Origin: Lachnospiraceae bacterium
GTDB lineage: Bacteria > Bacillota > Clostridia > Lachnospirales > Lachnospiraceae
DNA length: 64,000 nucleotides
Assembly (NCBI GenBank): GCA_017467805.1
Contig: JAFUKJ010000058.1
Coordinates: 1-64,000, forward strand
Direction: 5' to 3'
The translations under genes were made by a program, and so were the position numbers. Below the pieces are notes generated by a model that did no database searches, was not told where the DNA came from, and worked only from the letters and a program-made list of their open reading frames with translations. Below are positions 18,323-26,380 of this stretch, in pieces. Numbering within the stretch: position 1 is the first letter of the stretch; each line of letters starts with the position of its first letter.

Positions 18323-19322
18323 AATGAAAAATAATTTGCATGGTTCTATTATTATTACTTATAGATGTAATGCGCGTTGTAATATGTGCGATTGCTTTAA
18401 GGATCCGACACGTCCTGAAGAGGAGATTGATTTAGCAACTCTTGAAAAGCTTCCGCAGATGGCATTTACCAATATTACAGGCGGTGAAACTTTTATTCGT
18501 CAGGATATTCATGATATTGTAGAGCTTCTTTACAAGAAGACAGACCGTATCGTTATTAGTACAAATGGTTACTTTACAGATAGAATTATTCAGCTTTGTA
18601 AGGATTTTCCAGAGGTAGGAATCCGCATCAGTATTGAAGGTCTGGAAGAGACTAATAATGCAATCAGAGGTTTACCAGATGGCTTTAACAGAGGCTATGG
18701 CACATTGAAGCAGCTTGTAGAGATGGGACATAAGGATGTCGGCTTTGGTATGACTGTGCAGGATATGAATGCCAAGGATTTGGTTCCGTTATATCAGCTT
18801 TCTAATGAGCTGGATATGGAGTTTGCAACGGCAACTCTTCACAATTCCTTCTATTTTAGAAAGACAGATAATAAGATTGATGATAAGAGAATGGTTGCTG
18901 AAGCTTTTGAAGACTTAATCAATGAGCTTTTGAAATCAAAGTCACCTAAAAAGTGGGCAAGAGCTTATTTTAATCATGGATTGATTAACTATATCTATGA
19001 CCAGCCTAGACTTCTGCCTTGTGAGATGGGTACAAATGGATTCTTTTTAGACCCATATGGTAATGTATTGCCTTGTAATGGAAGTACGGAGAAGATGTCT
19101 ATGGGTAATCTGCATGAGAATACTTGGGATGAAATATGGAATTCTGAACAGGCGCGCAAGGTACGTGAGCAGGTAAAGCATTGTGATAAGAATTGTTGGA
19201 TGATTGGTAGTGCATCTCCTGCAATGAAGCAGAGAATCTGGGTACCAGGCTGGTGGATTCTTAAGCATAAGTTATTTATGGGGAATAAGTACAGTCTGAG
19301 TGAGAATAAGTTTATTCAATAG
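18312..19322 (+). CDS. Radical SAM / SPASM domain enzyme in glycan operon
   Basis: A 336-residue radical SAM enzyme. The CNARCNMC motif (Cys19, 23, 26) would bind the [4Fe-4S] cluster that cleaves S-adenosylmethionine. NITGGETFIRQDI (GGEP-like loop), VISTNGYFT and ISIEGLEETNNAIRG follow. The C-terminal part is SPASM/Twitch-like with cysteines in LLPCEMG, VLPCNGS, VKHC and KNC, enough for about one auxiliary cluster. No peptide precursor is visible nearby, and it sits between two GT4 genes with overlapping starts, so the substrate is probably a sugar nucleotide or lipid-linked sugar (for example dehydration, epimerisation or deamination). The start could be 18312 or the ATG at 18324; neither has a perfect ribosome site. 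Confidence 0.85.
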   Translation: MVSKMKNNLHGSIIITYRCNARCNMCDCFKDPTRPEEEIDLATLEKLPQMAFTNITGGETFIRQDIHDIVELLYKKTDRIVISTNGYFTDRIIQLCKDFPEVGIRISIEGLEETNNAIRGLPDGFNRGYGTLKQLVEMGHKDVGFGMTVQDMNAKDLVPLYQLSNELDMEFATATLHNSFYFRKTDNKIDDKRMVAEAFEDLINELLKSKSPKKWARAYFNHGLINYIYDQPRLLPCEMGTNGFFLDPYGNVLPCNGSTEKMSMGNLHENTWDEIWNSEQARKVREQVKHCDKNCWMIGSASPAMKQRIWVPGWWILKHKLFMGNKYSLSENKFIQ

Positions 19323-19338
19323 ACAATAGAGGAAAAAT

Positions 19339-20382
19339 ATGAAGGTTATTTTTTTGACAGCAGGAATGGCAGGCGGCGGAACGGAAAGAGTAATTGCGGT
19401 TCTGGCAAATTATTTGATTAATAAAGATTATCAGGTCGATATTGTGATGACATCAAGAGATGATGTTGAGTATGAGTTGGATAGCAGAATTAAGCTTCAG
19501 GCATTGAGCGGCAGGACGGGCGGCAGTATTAAGAAACGTCTTGAAAGAGTGAAAAGTCTGCGCCGAATTATGAAGGAGAATCCACAAGCGACAATTCTTT
19601 CTTTTGGAACAGAGACAAACTGCTTTGCTCTTTTGGCTGGTTTGGGTATGCGTAAGAAGCTGATTATATCAGAACGAAATGACCCTAATCAGTGTGCATA
19701 CAAGCCATTAAGAAATTTGCTATATAACTTTGCTGACAAGCTTGTTTTTCAGACAAAAGATGCAGTTTTATGCTTCTCTGAGAAGGTTCAGAAAAAGGGA
19801 ATCGTAATTCCAAATCCTATTAGCGATAATTTGCCGAATCCTTTTACGGGAATGCGAAGCAAGGACATTGTGGCGGTGGGAAGAATGCAGCCACAGAAGA
19901 ATCACAAGCTATTACTGGATGCGTTTGCACTATTTTATAAGACACATCAGGAGTATCGCCTTGTGATTTATGGTAAGGGTGAGCTACAGCCTGAGTTAGA
20001 AAAGCAGGCTAGGGAGCTGGGAATTGCTGATAACGTAGTTTTTGCAGGCTTTGCGACGGATGTTTTACAAAAGATTTGCAACAGTGCAATGTACGTATTA
20101 TCCTCTGACTATGAAGGAATATCTAATTCGTTATTAGAGGCGATGGGAGTCGGCTTGCCTGTAGTTTCAACAGATTGTCCGATAGGCGGTTCGGCTATGC
20201 TGATTGAGTCGGGGGTAAATGGTGTACTTGTGCCTATGAAGGATGCAGACAGTCTTGCAGATGCAATGGCTCGTATTGCAGATGATGATGAGTTTGCAGG
20301 CAGGATTGCGAAAGAGGCTGTCAGGGTTAAGGAGAAATATTCGACTGACAACATTTGTAAGGAATGGGAAGCAATAATTTGA
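19339..20382 (+). CDS. GT4 family glycosyltransferase
   Basis: A 347-residue GT-B enzyme: VIFLTAGMAGGGTERVIAVLAN at the N-terminus (GGGTER donor loop), SFGTETNCFALLA, ISERNDPNQCAYKPLRN, and the donor domain VAVGRMQPQKNHKLLLDAF with SDYEGISNSLLEAMGVGLPVVSTDCPIGGSAMLI. The PIGGSAMLIESGVNG ending matches a subgroup that transfers galactose or GalNAc. GAGG precedes the ATG by seven bases. It is the last glycosyltransferase of the first locus; the genes that follow encode secreted or membrane proteins. Confidence 0.87.
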   Translation: MKVIFLTAGMAGGGTERVIAVLANYLINKDYQVDIVMTSRDDVEYELDSRIKLQALSGRTGGSIKKRLERVKSLRRIMKENPQATILSFGTETNCFALLAGLGMRKKLIISERNDPNQCAYKPLRNLLYNFADKLVFQTKDAVLCFSEKVQKKGIVIPNPISDNLPNPFTGMRSKDIVAVGRMQPQKNHKLLLDAFALFYKTHQEYRLVIYGKGELQPELEKQARELGIADNVVFAGFATDVLQKICNSAMYVLSSDYEGISNSLLEAMGVGLPVVSTDCPIGGSAMLIESGVNGVLVPMKDADSLADAMARIADDDEFAGRIAKEAVRVKEKYSTDNICKEWEAII

Positions 20383-20427
20383 ACGTCTATAATAGTAGGG
20401 TTCTAAGAAAGAATAGTGGAGATAGGT

Positions 20428-21570
20428 ATGAAGAGGAAGGTCGTATTAGTACTGTGCGCATTACTAATTACCATGACATCTTGTGGTAAAGCATCACAAG
20501 ATAGTACGGGATGTCAATGTAGCTGTAGCGGATGCTCTCAATGTGTGCAGCAGACGAATCAGGGAATCATAATAGAGGATGCAAGTCAGGTTCTGGGATT
20601 GATTCCAGAGAGCCAGAGTGCAGAGGATGAAGTGACAGAGTCTTTGGTAGTAGAGACGGAGACAGCAGAAACAGTGGCTTCGGAGACACAGATGACACAG
20701 GTGGAATTACCGACGGTTGAAGCTGTGCAGGAGCAGACTGATGTAAAGGATTTGACAGAGGGCGAGAAGGAAGCGCGCAGACAGTTAATACAACAGCTTG
20801 CGCAACAAAGGGAATTATTGTATGAATTACCGAATTCGATAGATAAGATGAACCAGATTGCTCAAATTGATACAATGATTATTGAGAATAATGTTTATGA
20901 TTTTTCGGAGAAGAATTTCAGTTTTATTGGTGACAGTATTACTGAAGGTGTCGGTGGAAAATCTGCTGAGGACGGAAGCAAGATTAGTTATGTGAACTAT
21001 GTTCAGGAGTATCTTGAGATTGGCGAAATAATGAAACATGGTATGGCTGGAAGAATGTTTGCTGATTATGGTGGTGCAGCCTATTCGATGGGTAAGCAGA
21101 AAGATAATTTGTTGTATCCCTTGTCTGATGCCACGGTCATTTTTTTAGGTGTTAACGATTATCTTACAGGACAACAGGATAAACGATATGGCGAGCAGAA
21201 TGCAGATTCTTACAGTGACGCAGGCTATTGTGGAGCTGTAAGAGCTACGATGAAGACAATAAAGAATAATTTTTCGAATCAGGATATTTTCTTTGTGTTG
21301 GTTTATGATGTGGACAGAGCAGTTGAATCTACTTATACGGATGTTTCATATTCCCCATCTTTAGAGGAATTTTTGGATATTCAGAAAACCTATGCAAATC
21401 ATTTTGGATTCAATATTATAGATATTTATTCTACAGGGGTTATGGACTTGACAGATGCAGCAATAGAAGCTACATATACGGCAGACGGGTTACACCCTAA
21501 TGATAGTGGATATCAGCTTTTGGCACAGCATATAGCGGCAGAGCTTGTGTTATATTATAGTAATAAGTAA
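20428..21570 (+). CDS. Lipoprotein with SGNH/GDSL hydrolase domain
   Basis: A 380-residue lipoprotein. The signal peptide VVLVLCALLITMTSC ends in a lipobox with the lipidated cysteine near residue 18. A Cys-rich stretch (six more Cys within about 25 residues), a Glu/Thr-rich linker and a helical segment lead to an SGNH hydrolase domain from about residue 165. It has GDSITEG (nucleophile Ser), HGMAGRMF (oxyanion Gly), GVNDY (Asn) and DGLHPNDSGYQ (Asp/His), so all four blocks are intact. It may deacetylate or otherwise trim surface glycan outside the cell. The frame opens at a GTG at 20416, but the ATG at 20428 has GGAG upstream and starts the signal peptide. Confidence 0.88.
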   Translation: MKRKVVLVLCALLITMTSCGKASQDSTGCQCSCSGCSQCVQQTNQGIIIEDASQVLGLIPESQSAEDEVTESLVVETETAETVASETQMTQVELPTVEAVQEQTDVKDLTEGEKEARRQLIQQLAQQRELLYELPNSIDKMNQIAQIDTMIIENNVYDFSEKNFSFIGDSITEGVGGKSAEDGSKISYVNYVQEYLEIGEIMKHGMAGRMFADYGGAAYSMGKQKDNLLYPLSDATVIFLGVNDYLTGQQDKRYGEQNADSYSDAGYCGAVRATMKTIKNNFSNQDIFFVLVYDVDRAVESTYTDVSYSPSLEEFLDIQKTYANHFGFNIIDIYSTGVMDLTDAAIEATYTADGLHPNDSGYQLLAQHIAAELVLYYSNK

Positions 21571-21593
21571 TGGGTTAGGATGAGAGTAATAAT

Positions 21594-22136
21594 ATGGAAG
21601 TCTTAAATCAAGTAGAAGCAGGTTGGCTGTTTTGGATACAGGAGAATCTAAGAAATGATGTTTTGGATGCAATTATGCCATTGGTATCGAAGGTAAACAA
21701 CGCAGGAATGTTAGCAATTTTGACAGTGGTAATCCTTCTGTTATGGAAGAAGACTAGAGAGACTGGAATAATTGCATTTGTTTCGTTGTTTTTAGAGTAT
21801 ATTCTGGTAAATGTATCTTTAAAACCAATTGTTATGAGGACAAGACCTTTTGTGGTAAATGAGGCATTGCAGCTATTAGGAGATTATCCGACGGATTATT
21901 CGTTTCCGTCAGGGCACACTGGATGTGCATTTGCAGTTGCCTTTGTGTGTTTGTTATGTCTGCCTAAGAGATATGGTGTGTTGGCGATAGTAGTAGCTGC
22001 ATTGATTGCTTTTTCGAGGTTATATAATGCGGCACATTATCCAACGGATGTATTAGCGGCGATTGTGATAGCATTTATTACGGCACTGATTGCCAAGTGT
22101 ACTGTTGGAAGAGTGTTGGCAAATAGAAGAAAATAG
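21594..22136 (+). CDS. PAP2 family membrane phosphatase
   Basis: A 180-residue membrane phosphatase with all three PAP2 signatures. These are KPIVMRTRP (K-x6-RP), PSGHTGCAFA (PSGH), and SRLYNAAHYPTDVLAA (SR-x5-H-x3-D), with five or so hydrophobic helices. Small PAP2 proteins of this type (BcrC/YbjG-like) dephosphorylate undecaprenyl pyrophosphate, returning the carrier lipid used by glycan assembly. That fits its position at the end of the polysaccharide operon. It could equally act on phosphatidylglycerophosphate. The next gene starts about 14 bp downstream. Confidence 0.9.
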   Translation: MEVLNQVEAGWLFWIQENLRNDVLDAIMPLVSKVNNAGMLAILTVVILLLWKKTRETGIIAFVSLFLEYILVNVSLKPIVMRTRPFVVNEALQLLGDYPTDYSFPSGHTGCAFAVAFVCLLCLPKRYGVLAIVVAALIAFSRLYNAAHYPTDVLAAIVIAFITALIAKCTVGRVLANRRK

Positions 22137-22149
22137 GAGTATAGAAGCG

Positions 22150-23193
22150 GTGTGGATTTTTAACTGGGCTATTTTATTGTTTTTGGTTTTAATAATGCCG
22201 TTTGGATTAGGAATGATTCCGGTAAAATATATGGATAAGGCACATAGAACGCCTGCAATGCTTTATGCTTGCGGGTGGTTTGTGAGCTTTGCATTATTTG
22301 AACTGGTAGCCATTCCTTTTATTTTATTGAGAAGAAGCTTTACAGAGCTTGCAATAGCTTATACGCTTTGCATTGTCCTTGCGCTGGGAATTTCGATATG
22401 GAAGGCATACCATGTTGTTGCAGACTGCATGGAATATAGGAGAGCATTTTGGTCTATGTCATGGATAGTAAGGTCTGGCTGGGGAATAGCGTTTCTGTGT
22501 ATTGCGGCACAGCTTTTTGCAGCTATCTTTTTGGAGTATTGGGATGGTGATGATTCCTATTATATGGCGCAGGCCATGATAGCAGATACCTATGATGTGA
22601 TGTATACAAGAGATGCATATACAGGCTATGAGTTTGGATTTGATATCAGACACGCATTATCGCCAGTACCCATTTATTTTGCATGGCTATCTAAGCTAAG
22701 CGGCATTCATGCAGTGATTATAGCGCATAGTGTGATTGCACCTGTATGGCTTATTCTGATGTATTGCGTATATGCTTTGATTGCGGAGAAGCTGTTAGGA
22801 CAACACAGAGAATATAAGCCATTGTTTATGATATTGATTTCTATATGGTATTGCTTTGGAAATGTATCTATCTATACAGCAGAAACCTTTGCTATGAACA
22901 GAATCTGGCAGGGAAAAGGTCTGATGGCTGGAATTATTATTCCGCTTTTATATTTGTGTCTGTTGTGTTTAAAAGAGAATAGTATCAGTAAAGGAACGTG
23001 GATTTTACTTATTCTAACGATTATTGCATCTTGCTTTGCGACAAGTACTTCGTTAATGCTGGTTCCTACATTAGTAGGAATTGGTGCATTCCTGTTAGGG
23101 TATAGGAAGAAAAGTTTGCGGTTTGTTTTTAAGGTGTTGCTTTGTTGTCTGCCTTGTGTCATATTGGCAGTGTGCTATTTATGTTTGAATTAA
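22150..23193 (+). CDS. Polytopic membrane protein, DUF6077-like (GT-C-like)
   Basis: A protein of about 347 residues with roughly nine hydrophobic helices. The first extracytoplasmic loop has EYWDGDDSYYMAQAMIADT, an acidic and aromatic pattern like the catalytic loop of GT-C transferases, and resembles the DUF6077 membrane family known from Clostridia. The open frame reaches back to 22090 inside the PAP2 gene, but GTG at 22150 with AGGAG at 22135-22139 is the likelier start. The next gene, 20 bp downstream, encodes a further membrane protein that looks like the missing second half of such enzymes. No enzymatic activity is known to me. Confidence 0.6.
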   Translation: MWIFNWAILLFLVLIMPFGLGMIPVKYMDKAHRTPAMLYACGWFVSFALFELVAIPFILLRRSFTELAIAYTLCIVLALGISIWKAYHVVADCMEYRRAFWSMSWIVRSGWGIAFLCIAAQLFAAIFLEYWDGDDSYYMAQAMIADTYDVMYTRDAYTGYEFGFDIRHALSPVPIYFAWLSKLSGIHAVIIAHSVIAPVWLILMYCVYALIAEKLLGQHREYKPLFMILISIWYCFGNVSIYTAETFAMNRIWQGKGLMAGIIIPLLYLCLLCLKENSISKGTWILLILTIIASCFATSTSLMLVPTLVGIGAFLLGYRKKSLRFVFKVLLCCLPCVILAVCYLCLN

Positions 23194-23213
23194 TATGAAA
23201 AGGAAAAGAGATT

Positions 23214-24005
23214 ATGATAGAAACAATAAAAGCGATATGGGAAGATGTGGTTCTATATAATGGCAACAGTTTTCTTTTAGTTTTCTTTTTGCTTGCACTG
23301 ATTTTTTTATGGATAACGGAAAAAAACAAAAATCTCAAAATGATTTTCATATATTTGAGCATTGCATTGGTGGTGGTATTTCTCAATCCGATTTATGCGT
23401 GGATAGCAATGAAGGTGGATGATGAGGTATATTATCGTGTGTGGTGGACTTTGCCAATAGGAATCGTTGTTTGCTATAGTGTGGCAAAGGCGGTTATATA
23501 TTTCAGGAAAATCATTAGTAAAATGCTGGTGATTGCGATGGCAATATTAGTAATTGTAATGAATGGAAATTTTGTCTATACGAATACGATTCATTTCAAG
23601 GCAGGTAATGCATATCATATACCGCAGATGGCAATTGATGTGGCAGAAGCATTACGTATGGATAATTATAATCCCAAAGCCGTGCTACCGTCAGAGCTTT
23701 TGCCATTTGTCAGACAGTATACCGCGGAAATTATTATGCCATATGGTAGAAATATCGTAGAAACCAGATGGGGATTTTCAAGTCCGTTGTATGATTGTAT
23801 GGAGGCAGATGTATATGTGGCAGAGGATATCGCGCAATATGCCAGAGAAGAGACCTGCGTATATGTAGTATTATCCTCAATAAAGCCGATGGAAGGAAAA
23901 ATGGAAGATTACCATTACACATTGCAAGGACTGGTTAGCGGTTACTATATTTATATGGATAACTATTGCTACGAGACGTTAAAAGAGCAAGGTTATATAG
24001 AGTAA
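23214..24005 (+). CDS. Membrane protein, probable partner or C-terminal half of the preceding DUF6077-like protein
   Basis: A 263-residue protein with three or four N-terminal hydrophobic helices and a soluble C-terminal domain of about 130 residues. A motif VYYRVWWTLPIGIVVCY lies between helices. The C-terminal part includes PYGRNIVETRWGF and ends VSGYYIYMDNYCYETL. The gene is 20 bp after the DUF6077-like gene and has GGAAAAGAG before its ATG. Its topology continues where the upstream protein stops, so the two may form one complex, or be one ancestral gene now divided. I do not recognise the family with certainty. It ends the first operon; no clear hairpin follows. Confidence 0.55.
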   Translation: MIETIKAIWEDVVLYNGNSFLLVFFLLALIFLWITEKNKNLKMIFIYLSIALVVVFLNPIYAWIAMKVDDEVYYRVWWTLPIGIVVCYSVAKAVIYFRKIISKMLVIAMAILVIVMNGNFVYTNTIHFKAGNAYHIPQMAIDVAEALRMDNYNPKAVLPSELLPFVRQYTAEIIMPYGRNIVETRWGFSSPLYDCMEADVYVAEDIAQYAREETCVYVVLSSIKPMEGKMEDYHYTLQGLVSGYYIYMDNYCYETLKEQGYIE

Positions 24006-24053
24006 AGCAGAGACTGAATATTATTTTTTAATAGTTTCGTGTTGGCAATTATA

Positions 24054-24082
24054 TTGACATAAAATAAGATGAACTGTAAAAT
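24054..24082 (+). promoter_or_regulatory. Predicted sigma-A promoter for the BspA-like gene
   Basis: A consensus TTGACA at 24054-24059 is followed after 17 bases by TAAAAT at 24077-24082. This is the best promoter in the first half of the window and would start transcription near 24089, separating the BspA-like gene from the upstream glycan operon. Confidence 0.7.
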
Positions 24083-24091
24083 TATTGTATA

Positions 24092-24104
24092 GGAATAGTA
24101 TTCC
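24092..24104. promoter_or_regulatory. Perfect 13-bp dyad just downstream of the promoter
   Basis: GGAATAGTATTCC is a perfect inverted repeat (GGAATA-G-TATTCC) about 3-15 bases after the predicted transcription start. It could be an operator that blocks initiation, or a small hairpin in the leader. Chance cannot be excluded for 6-bp arms. Confidence 0.35.
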
Positions 24105-24125
24105 ATATAAAGGGAGGGAGATATC

Positions 24126-25124
24126 ATGAAAAAAATAATTAGTTTATTATGTTGCGTAATGTTATTGTGTTCATCTTTGACAGTTTTTGCGGCAGAAGAT
24201 AATGCTGCATGGCAGAAGCTGCAAGGGAAGTTTGAATGGACATACCAGGATGCGGACGGAACAAGTCTTACGGCAAAGCTGGAGGGATATACACTGACTA
24301 TTGATGGTGTGGGAGAGATTCCAGCCTATGCAGATTATGCATTGGGTAACAGACCATGGAATGGAATGGCTGTATATGAACTGGTAATTGGAAATGGTGT
24401 AACTGCAATTGGAGCCAATGCGTTTGCAGGTTTGAAAGATTTATACCGTATTACAATTCCTGTAAGTGTATTGATTGAAGATTCTTCTGCATTTGCAGGT
24501 ATTAATTCAACAGCATATTTTATGGTTAAGGGAATGAATATTACCAATCATGGCGTAGGAAAGGTTCCATACACAAGTGCAGAAAGCTTTGCAAAGCTTA
24601 TGTCTGATTATTCAAGCTATCGTTTCCAGGTAGATAATATGTATATGGTACAGCTGTTGAAGAATTATTGTTCAGAAAAGGAAGTGGCAATTGCGCCGCT
24701 TGATGCATTAACAACAGCGTCTAATCCAGATTATCCGTTGATTAACTATACAAGTTCAATTGCAGTAGCAGAAAAGGATTGGGTTCCAGGAGCCTTAACA
24801 CATATTCAGGCAAAGCAGCAGGGTGCAGTTGCAAGGGAGGTATTCTCAATTATGTTGGGAATTATGCCTGACTACAATTATGTTTATTCATATAATATGG
24901 CATCTTATAATATAGTGGATGCGACTCAGACAGCAGGTACTAAGACATATGTTATGACTGTGCCTGCAGCGTACAGATTTCCTAACAGAACACATGCGTT
25001 GATTCAGATTGGTAATGGCGTAGTAAATATCTTGGAGGATGAGGATACAAGTGCTGATACTATTACATTCACAACAGATTTGCCATCAAGCGTATTTGCG
25101 TTAGTGTATAAAGACAACTTTTAA
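24126..25124 (+). CDS. Secreted BspA-like leucine-rich-repeat protein
   Basis: A 332-residue secreted protein with a signal peptide (ISLLCCVMLLCSSLTVFA, cleavage near residue 22). Residues 30-125 resemble BspA/TpLRR (LRR_5) modules: LVIGNGVTAIGANAFAGLKDLYRITIP is close to the xIGxxAFxxxxxLxxIxIP consensus. The remaining ~200 residues form a domain I do not recognise, with VDNMYMVQLLKNYC and a Tyr/Asn-rich segment. GGGAGGGAG lies just before the ATG. It has its own promoter and a strong bidirectional terminator, so it is monocistronic. Such proteins often take part in adhesion, but that is only suggested by the family. Confidence 0.75.
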   Translation: MKKIISLLCCVMLLCSSLTVFAAEDNAAWQKLQGKFEWTYQDADGTSLTAKLEGYTLTIDGVGEIPAYADYALGNRPWNGMAVYELVIGNGVTAIGANAFAGLKDLYRITIPVSVLIEDSSAFAGINSTAYFMVKGMNITNHGVGKVPYTSAESFAKLMSDYSSYRFQVDNMYMVQLLKNYCSEKEVAIAPLDALTTASNPDYPLINYTSSIAVAEKDWVPGALTHIQAKQQGAVAREVFSIMLGIMPDYNYVYSYNMASYNIVDATQTAGTKTYVMTVPAAYRFPNRTHALIQIGNGVVNILEDEDTSADTITFTTDLPSSVFALVYKDNF

Positions 25125-25131
25125 TATTTAG

Positions 25132-25179
25132 AGCAAAACAAAGCTTCAGTTCGTGTTTGAACTGAAGCTTTATTTTGCT
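25132..25179. terminator. Strong bidirectional terminator
   Basis: Arms at 25132-25152 and 25159-25179 pair over 21 positions with one mismatch around a six-base loop; the core AAAGCTTCAGTTC / GAACTGAAGCTTT is perfect. A- and T-rich flanks give U-tracts on both strands. It lies between convergent genes, and the stop codon of the minus-strand gene (25178-25180) is built into the distal arm. Confidence 0.92.
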
Positions 25180-26161
25180 ATTTCTCATAATATATCTTTT
25201 CTGTAATGGTTGTAGTTAATTTATCTGCAATCATTTTTCTGCCGTCAGCATTTGGATAAGTAGAGCTTTCTGTTAAATATGCATCAGCATTTCCAGCATG
25301 AATATCAATTCCCCAATAGTTATCTAAGAAGGTTACATTCTTTTGCACTGCAATATTTTTGGCAGCTATCATATAGTTGGCTAGTGTAGCATCAACATCA
25401 TTCTTGCGGGTATCCCCAGCGGAATAGGTTCCGTCTTCTTCTGGATAGCAGCAGAACGTTGGTGACATTACAATAAATTGAATATGAGGATATGCCATAC
25501 GTATCCAATCAATTCCCTGCGCTAAAGCTTCTGTATAAATAGTGGAACGATATGTTGTAGGGATTTCAAGAGTTTCAACTTCTCTGCTTAACAAATAATC
25601 TTCGGCACCGTAGGAAACGACAATAATATCAACGGTGTTAAAATCAATGCTTTCTAACAAATCCAGCTTATTGCTAAAGGTTTCATCCTTGATTGTGGCG
25701 CTTTCCAGTCCTGTATGCTGTATTTGGTAAATATTATTCATAATACACATGGATAAATAGTAAAAACTGAATGCGTCATTTCCGTAAGTACCGTCAAACC
25801 CTGTATTTTGTGTAGACATGGTCGAATTAGCAAAGCTGCAATTATAAATGGTTGCCTCTGTTGCTTCCCTGACAAGAGCTGGAACACCGCTTTCATCCGT
25901 ATAGTCATTGAGAGAACTATCGCCTAACATGACGATAGTTGTGATACCATCATCTGTATGGTTTTCGATTCGGTCAGGATCAACAGTGACGTAAAAATCC
26001 TCAGTTTCTGTATCGAAATTTTCGGCGCTGAAATCGTCTGTTGGAATCTCTGCGGATGATTTATCCCAAAGATACAATTTGATAAAGGATGCAGCAAATA
26101 GTAATACAATGGCGCTTAATAAAATAATGTGCATCAAAGTGCCGGTTTTTAATTTTTTCAT
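25178..26161 (-). CDS. Membrane-anchored SGNH-like protein with degenerate active site
   Basis: A 327-residue protein with one N-terminal anchor (about residues 10-31) and an extracellular SGNH-fold body. Block I is present (MLGDSSLNDY, Ser82). The block III Asn is replaced (SYGAEDY where GxND is usual), and block V reads ESSTYPNADGRKM where D-x-x-HPNxxGY is expected, so the catalytic His appears to be Tyr302 and the Asp to be Glu or Ser. The fold is therefore recognisable, but standard hydrolase chemistry is doubtful. It may bind glycan or use other residues. A GAAAGGA site lies nine bases before its ATG on the minus strand. It is divergent from the large GH25 gene. Confidence 0.7.
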   Translation of the reverse strand: MKKLKTGTLMHIILLSAIVLLFAASFIKLYLWDKSSAEIPTDDFSAENFDTETEDFYVTVDPDRIENHTDDGITTIVMLGDSSLNDYTDESGVPALVREATEATIYNCSFANSTMSTQNTGFDGTYGNDAFSFYYLSMCIMNNIYQIQHTGLESATIKDETFSNKLDLLESIDFNTVDIIVVSYGAEDYLLSREVETLEIPTTYRSTIYTEALAQGIDWIRMAYPHIQFIVMSPTFCCYPEEDGTYSAGDTRKNDVDATLANYMIAAKNIAVQKNVTFLDNYWGIDIHAGNADAYLTESSTYPNADGRKMIADKLTTTITEKIYYEK

Positions 26162-26226
26162 AAAATATGTCCTTTCGTTTTGAAGTTCTTGACTTGTCAG
26201 TGTTGCCTGATTTACTTCCTGTGTAT

Positions 26227-26255
26227 ATTATAGCATAATCAACGCGGAGTGTCTT
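26227..26255 (-). promoter_or_regulatory. Predicted promoter for the minus-strand SGNH-like gene
   Basis: On the minus strand, AAGACA (26255-26250) is followed after 17 bases by TATAAT (26232-26227), preceded by TGC, which makes an extended -10. It drives the gene ending at 25178. Confidence 0.6.
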
Positions 26256-26311
26256 AATAATGTTTAGTATTTACAGATTTTGCAAAAAATATTGGAAATA
26301 CGGGAATTGTG

Positions 26312-26340
26312 TTGTATTAAAAGTTTAACTTTGTTATAAT
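26312..26340 (+). promoter_or_regulatory. Predicted extended -10 promoter for the large GH25 gene
   Basis: TGTTATAAT at 26332-26340 is a perfect extended -10; a weak -35 (TTGTAT, 26312-26317) lies 17 bases upstream. It is back to back with the minus-strand promoter at 26227-26255, leaving about 56 bp between the two -35 elements. Confidence 0.65.
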
Positions 26341-26380
26341 GTTACAAAATTGTTAATGCAATTAGAATAGGAATACAAAG

